64,000 nucleotides of DNA from positions 34,930 through 98,929 of the forward strand of contig NZ_QYLP01000015.1 in NCBI RefSeq assembly GCF_003614925.1. Direction: 5' to 3'. Within the stretch, counting starts at the first letter, position 1; each line of letters begins with the position of its first letter. Origin of the DNA: Arthrobacter celericrescens (GTDB lineage: Bacteria; Actinomycetota; Actinomycetes; Actinomycetales; Micrococcaceae). The notes beneath the pieces are model-generated. The model was not told the origin of the DNA. It did not search any database and saw only the letters and a program-made list of their open reading frames with translations. The translations under genes were made by a program, and so were the position numbers. Positions 61,408 through 64,000 of this stretch are shown here, in pieces.

Positions 61408-61776
61408 TTAGACCGCCACTTCGAGGAAGCCGTCCACGATCCGCGTGGCAAAGCAGTCCAAGCGAAGTCCCGGGGTGGTGAAGCATTCGCCGGTCTGCAG
61501 GTCGTAGACCTCCTTGTGCAGCGGCGAGGCGATGGTGGGACGTCCGCCACGGGAGCCGGTGATGCCGCGGGCCATGACGTTGGACAGCGTGGCGGGGTCC
61601 TGCTGGGTCACGGCATAGACCTCACCGGACTCCAGGCGGAACAGCGCGAGCTGCCTGCCGTCCACCAGCGCGGCCTCGCCCCAGGCGAATTCCAACTCCT
61701 CGACGGCGCAGACGCGGTGCCACGCGCCGGCCTGCTCTTCAACCGGACGTTCGATGCTTTCAAGACCAATGGCCAT
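61408..61776 (-). CDS. nirD: Nitrite reductase small subunit NirD
   Basis: A 122-residue Rieske-fold protein, the small subunit of NADH-dependent assimilatory nitrite reductase, which reduces nitrite to ammonia with NirB. WHRVCAVEELEFAWGEAALVDG and LALFRLESGEVYAVTQQDPATLSN match NirD. The Cys-His iron-sulfur ligands of true Rieske proteins are absent, as is normal for NirD. AGGGG stands eight bases before ATG 61776. Unusually it is divergent from nirB instead of following it. Confidence 0.9.
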   Translation of the reverse strand: MAIGLESIERPVEEQAGAWHRVCAVEELEFAWGEAALVDGRQLALFRLESGEVYAVTQQDPATLSNVMARGITGSRGGRPTIASPLHKEVYDLQTGECFTTPGLRLDCFATRIVDGFLEVAV

Positions 61777-61949
61777 GGTTCAACCCCTATCGCTTGGCCC
61801 GCCGGGCGGCGGCTCCGATGCCGCCACCGGACAGGCAGTGTGCAGCCAGACAACAACGCTAGGTGCGGGATGTTTCGGCCGGATGCGGCCTGTGTGTCGG
61901 CCCCGTAAAGGAGTACTCACAGCGGCGTGAAAGCCGTGGTGATGCGAAA

Positions 61950-61987
61950 GTTAAGCCCCCGAAACAATCGGGAAACTGTCGCGAAAC
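61950..61987. promoter_or_regulatory. GlnR-like box in the nirD-nirB intergenic region
   Basis: Four 5-mers are spaced exactly 6 bases apart: GTTAA (61950), GAAAC (61961), GAAAC (61972) and GAAAC (61983). This matches the pattern of actinobacterial GlnR boxes (GTnAC-n6-GaAAC, repeated). It lies just upstream of a -10-like TATGCT (61998-62003) for nirB and about 175 bp from nirD. GlnR controls nirB in Streptomyces and Mycobacterium. Confidence 0.7.
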
Positions 61988-62053
61988 TGCCCGTCCATAT
62001 GCTGCTGGAAGGAGTCGTAGAGGACGTTCTGCGGCGCATGTGAAAGGGTGCCG

Positions 62054-64000
62054 ATGAACGCACACACCACCAGCCCCAATGCCCCGCGCCGGATTGTCGT
62101 TGTCGGCGGCGGACCCGCTGCCCACCGCTTCGCGGATGCCATGCATACGCGCGGCCTCGAGGGATGGCAGCTCACGGTGCTCACCGAAGAGGCCCACCTG
62201 CCTTACGACCGTGTGGCGCTGAGCAAGGCCCTCACCGACATGGACCATGACCTCACCCTGGGCGACGCCGCCATGTGGGATCAAGAGGCACTGGACCTGC
62301 GCACCGGCGAACGCGTGGTGAAGATCAACCCGGGGTCCAGGACCGTGGAAACTGCGGCCGGCAACAACTATGACTACGATGCCCTGGTGATTGCTACGGG
62401 ATCGAACGCAGCCCGCCTGCCCATCCCCGGCGCCGAGCACACCCATGTCTACCGGACCCTCGAAGACGTGTGGGCCATCAACGCCGCGATTGCGGCGCTG
62501 CGCGAAAAGCTCGGCCGCGAGGTCACCGCGGTGACCATCGGCGGCGGCCTGCTGGGCTTGGAGGCCGCGGCCGGCACCGAGCAGTTGGGCGCCACCCCCG
62601 TGGTGATCGACGGCGCCAACTGGCTGATGGCCACGCAGCTCGATGAAGGGGCCGGCCAGGCGCTCGGCCGCCTCATCAAGGAAAAGGGATTCGAGATCCA
62701 CGGCGGAGTGTTCCCCTCCGAGGTCCTGTCCGACGACGACGGCCAGGTCACCGGCGTCCTGATGGCCGATGGCCGGACCATCGCAGCGGATATGGTGATT
62801 GTCGCCATCGGCGTGCGTCCGCGCGACGAGCTGTTCCGGGCGGCCGACGGCGAGGAGCAGCTGTTCTCACTGGGTCCCCGCGGCGGTGTGGTCATCGACG
62901 AGGCCTGCGAGACCGAGATTCCCGGCATTTACGCGATCGGTGAGGTGGCGAACTTCGGCGGGATGTGCCTGGGCTTGGTGGCTCCTGCGAACACGATGGC
63001 CGAGATCGTCGCGGACCGCCTGCACGGCGGGGCGGCGACCTTCCCGGGCTTTGACACCGCCACCAAGCTCAAGCTCTCCGGCGTGGACGTGGCCAGCTTC
63101 GGCGACGCCTTCGCCAAGACCGAGCACGCCCTGGAAATCGTCTACGCCGACCCCGCCCGCGGCGTCTACCAGAAAATCGTCACCACCGACGACGCCAAGA
63201 CCCTGCTCGGCGGCATCTTCGTCGGCGACGCCACCCCCTACATGAGCCTGCGCCCCCTCCTGGGCCGCGAACTCCCGGCAGAACCCGGCGCCTTCCTCTC
63301 CGCCGCCGGCGGCGGCGAAGCCCCCGAAACCGAACTGCCGGACGACGCGATCCTGTGCTCCTGCAACAACGTCGCCGCCGGCAACATCCGCGACGCCATC
63401 AACGGCTGCGGCAGCTGCGAGGGCAACGCCCCGGTCCAGGACCTGGCCGAACTCAAGAGCTGCTCCCGGGCCGGCACCCAGTGCGGCTCCTGCGTGCCCA
63501 TGCTCAAGAAACTCCTCGAAACCGAACTGACCAAGTCCGGCGTCGAGGTCTCCAAGGCCCTGTGCGAACACATCAGCCTCTCCCGCCAGGAACTCTTCGA
63601 AACCATCCGCATCCTGGAACTGACCTCCTTCGAAGACATCATGGCCCGCTACGGCACCGGCGCAGGCTGCGACATCTGCAAACCCACCATCGCATCGATC
63701 CTCGCTTCGCAGCATTCGGCGTATGTCCTGGATGCGGGGCGGGGAACGCTGCAGGACACCAACGACCGCGCCCTGGCCAACATGCAGAAGGACGGCACGT
63801 ATTCGGTGGTTCCCCGGATTGCGGGCGGTGAGATCACGCCGGACGGATTGGCCGTGATTGCGGCGGTGGCCAAGAAGTATGGCCTGTACACGAAGATCAC
63901 CGGCGGGCAGCGCATCGACATGTTCGGCGCCCGGCTCGAACAGCTCCCGGAAATCTGGAAGGAACTGGTCGACGCCGGCTTCGAATCCGGCCAGGCCTAC
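62054..64000 (+). CDS. nirB: Nitrite reductase large subunit NirB (partial at right edge)
   Basis: The first 649 residues of NirB, cut by the window end. In order: an FAD-binding domain (IVVVGGGPAAHRFADAM), an NAD-binding domain (VTIGGGLLGLEAAAGTEQLG) and IYAIGEVANFGG. A BFD-like [2Fe-2S] region has ILCSCNNVAAGNI, CGSCEGNAP, KSCSRAGTQCGSCVP and GAGCDICKP. The start of the sulfite/nitrite reductase ferredoxin-like half (GLYTKITGGQRIDMFGARLE) follows. The siroheme/[4Fe-4S] ligands lie beyond the edge. GAAAGGG precedes ATG 62054. Confidence 0.95.
   Translation, partial: MNAHTTSPNAPRRIVVVGGGPAAHRFADAMHTRGLEGWQLTVLTEEAHLPYDRVALSKALTDMDHDLTLGDAAMWDQEALDLRTGERVVKINPGSRTVETAAGNNYDYDALVIATGSNAARLPIPGAEHTHVYRTLEDVWAINAAIAALREKLGREVTAVTIGGGLLGLEAAAGTEQLGATPVVIDGANWLMATQLDEGAGQALGRLIKEKGFEIHGGVFPSEVLSDDDGQVTGVLMADGRTIAADMVIVAIGVRPRDELFRAADGEEQLFSLGPRGGVVIDEACETEIPGIYAIGEVANFGGMCLGLVAPANTMAEIVADRLHGGAATFPGFDTATKLKLSGVDVASFGDAFAKTEHALEIVYADPARGVYQKIVTTDDAKTLLGGIFVGDATPYMSLRPLLGRELPAEPGAFLSAAGGGEAPETELPDDAILCSCNNVAAGNIRDAINGCGSCEGNAPVQDLAELKSCSRAGTQCGSCVPMLKKLLETELTKSGVEVSKALCEHISLSRQELFETIRILELTSFEDIMARYGTGAGCDICKPTIASILASQHSAYVLDAGRGTLQDTNDRALANMQKDGTYSVVPRIAGGEITPDGLAVIAAVAKKYGLYTKITGGQRIDMFGARLEQLPEIWKELVDAGFESGQAY

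Overview
The window is high-GC actinobacterial chromosome. It is most likely from Arthrobacter, Pseudarthrobacter or a close relative in the Micrococcaceae. The evidence is the terC-uvrB-coaE-rpsA-polA neighbourhood, a CoaE-GrpB fusion, a Pol I without proofreading residues, a Tad pilus locus of Gram-positive type without a secretin, and a copper amine oxidase that looks like a close relative of the Arthrobacter globiformis phenylethylamine oxidase. GTG and TTG starts are common. Genes are packed in short operons, often with 4-bp overlaps. No rRNA, tRNA, IS element, prophage or CRISPR array was seen, and no stretch above about 280 bp lacks a gene.

Layout. 0-13.4 kb is a core block: an MFS exporter, a TerC membrane protein behind a yybP-ykoY type manganese riboswitch, uvrB, a RidA-like protein, coaE, a YigZ/IMPACT protein, rpsA with a clear promoter and terminator, an Eis-like acetyltransferase and polA. 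13.4-18.6 kb holds a hotdog thioesterase, a small lipoprotein/membrane-protein/reductase operon, and a PiT phosphate transporter with a PHO-box-like leader and a HAD-like protein. 18.8-25.3 kb has kynureninase with an overlapping PaaX-type regulator, a LolA-like protein plus ABC exporter, a Sua5/YciO protein and a hydrolase. hrpB follows (25.3-28.0 kb).

28.0-33.7 kb looks like a stress island. It contains three small or medium membrane proteins, an internally shortened topoisomerase IB, a cysteine hydrolase, two paralogous SRPBCC proteins, a disordered acidic protein and a SIS isomerase. Three copies of a palindrome of the type TAAGTATACTTA lie in its intergenic regions. 33.7-41.8 kb carries gamma-glutamyltransferase and a complete peptide/nickel-type ABC importer headed by a DtxR/IdeR-like iron box, with a 2-oxoglutarate oxygenase just upstream. 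41.8-44.5 kb encodes a polysaccharide deacetylase fused to a GT2 synthase, with a membrane-anchored partner.

45.1-48.3 kb has a divergent histidine kinase/response regulator pair and an HPt-like protein that lacks the phospho-accepting His. 48.4-56.2 kb is a Tad/Flp pilus operon (flp, tadE, tadG, cpaB, cpaE, cpaF, tadB, tadC). 56.5-61.3 kb is an amine-catabolism cluster (TetR regulator, copper amine oxidase, membrane protein, aldehyde dehydrogenase). The window ends with divergent nirD and nirB (assimilatory nitrite reductase), whose shared intergenic region carries a four-element GlnR-like box.

The strongest leads for new biology are the palindrome-linked stress island with its shortened topoisomerase IB, the iron-boxed peptide-type importer with gamma-glutamyltransferase, and the His-less HPt protein between a two-component system and the pilus operon.
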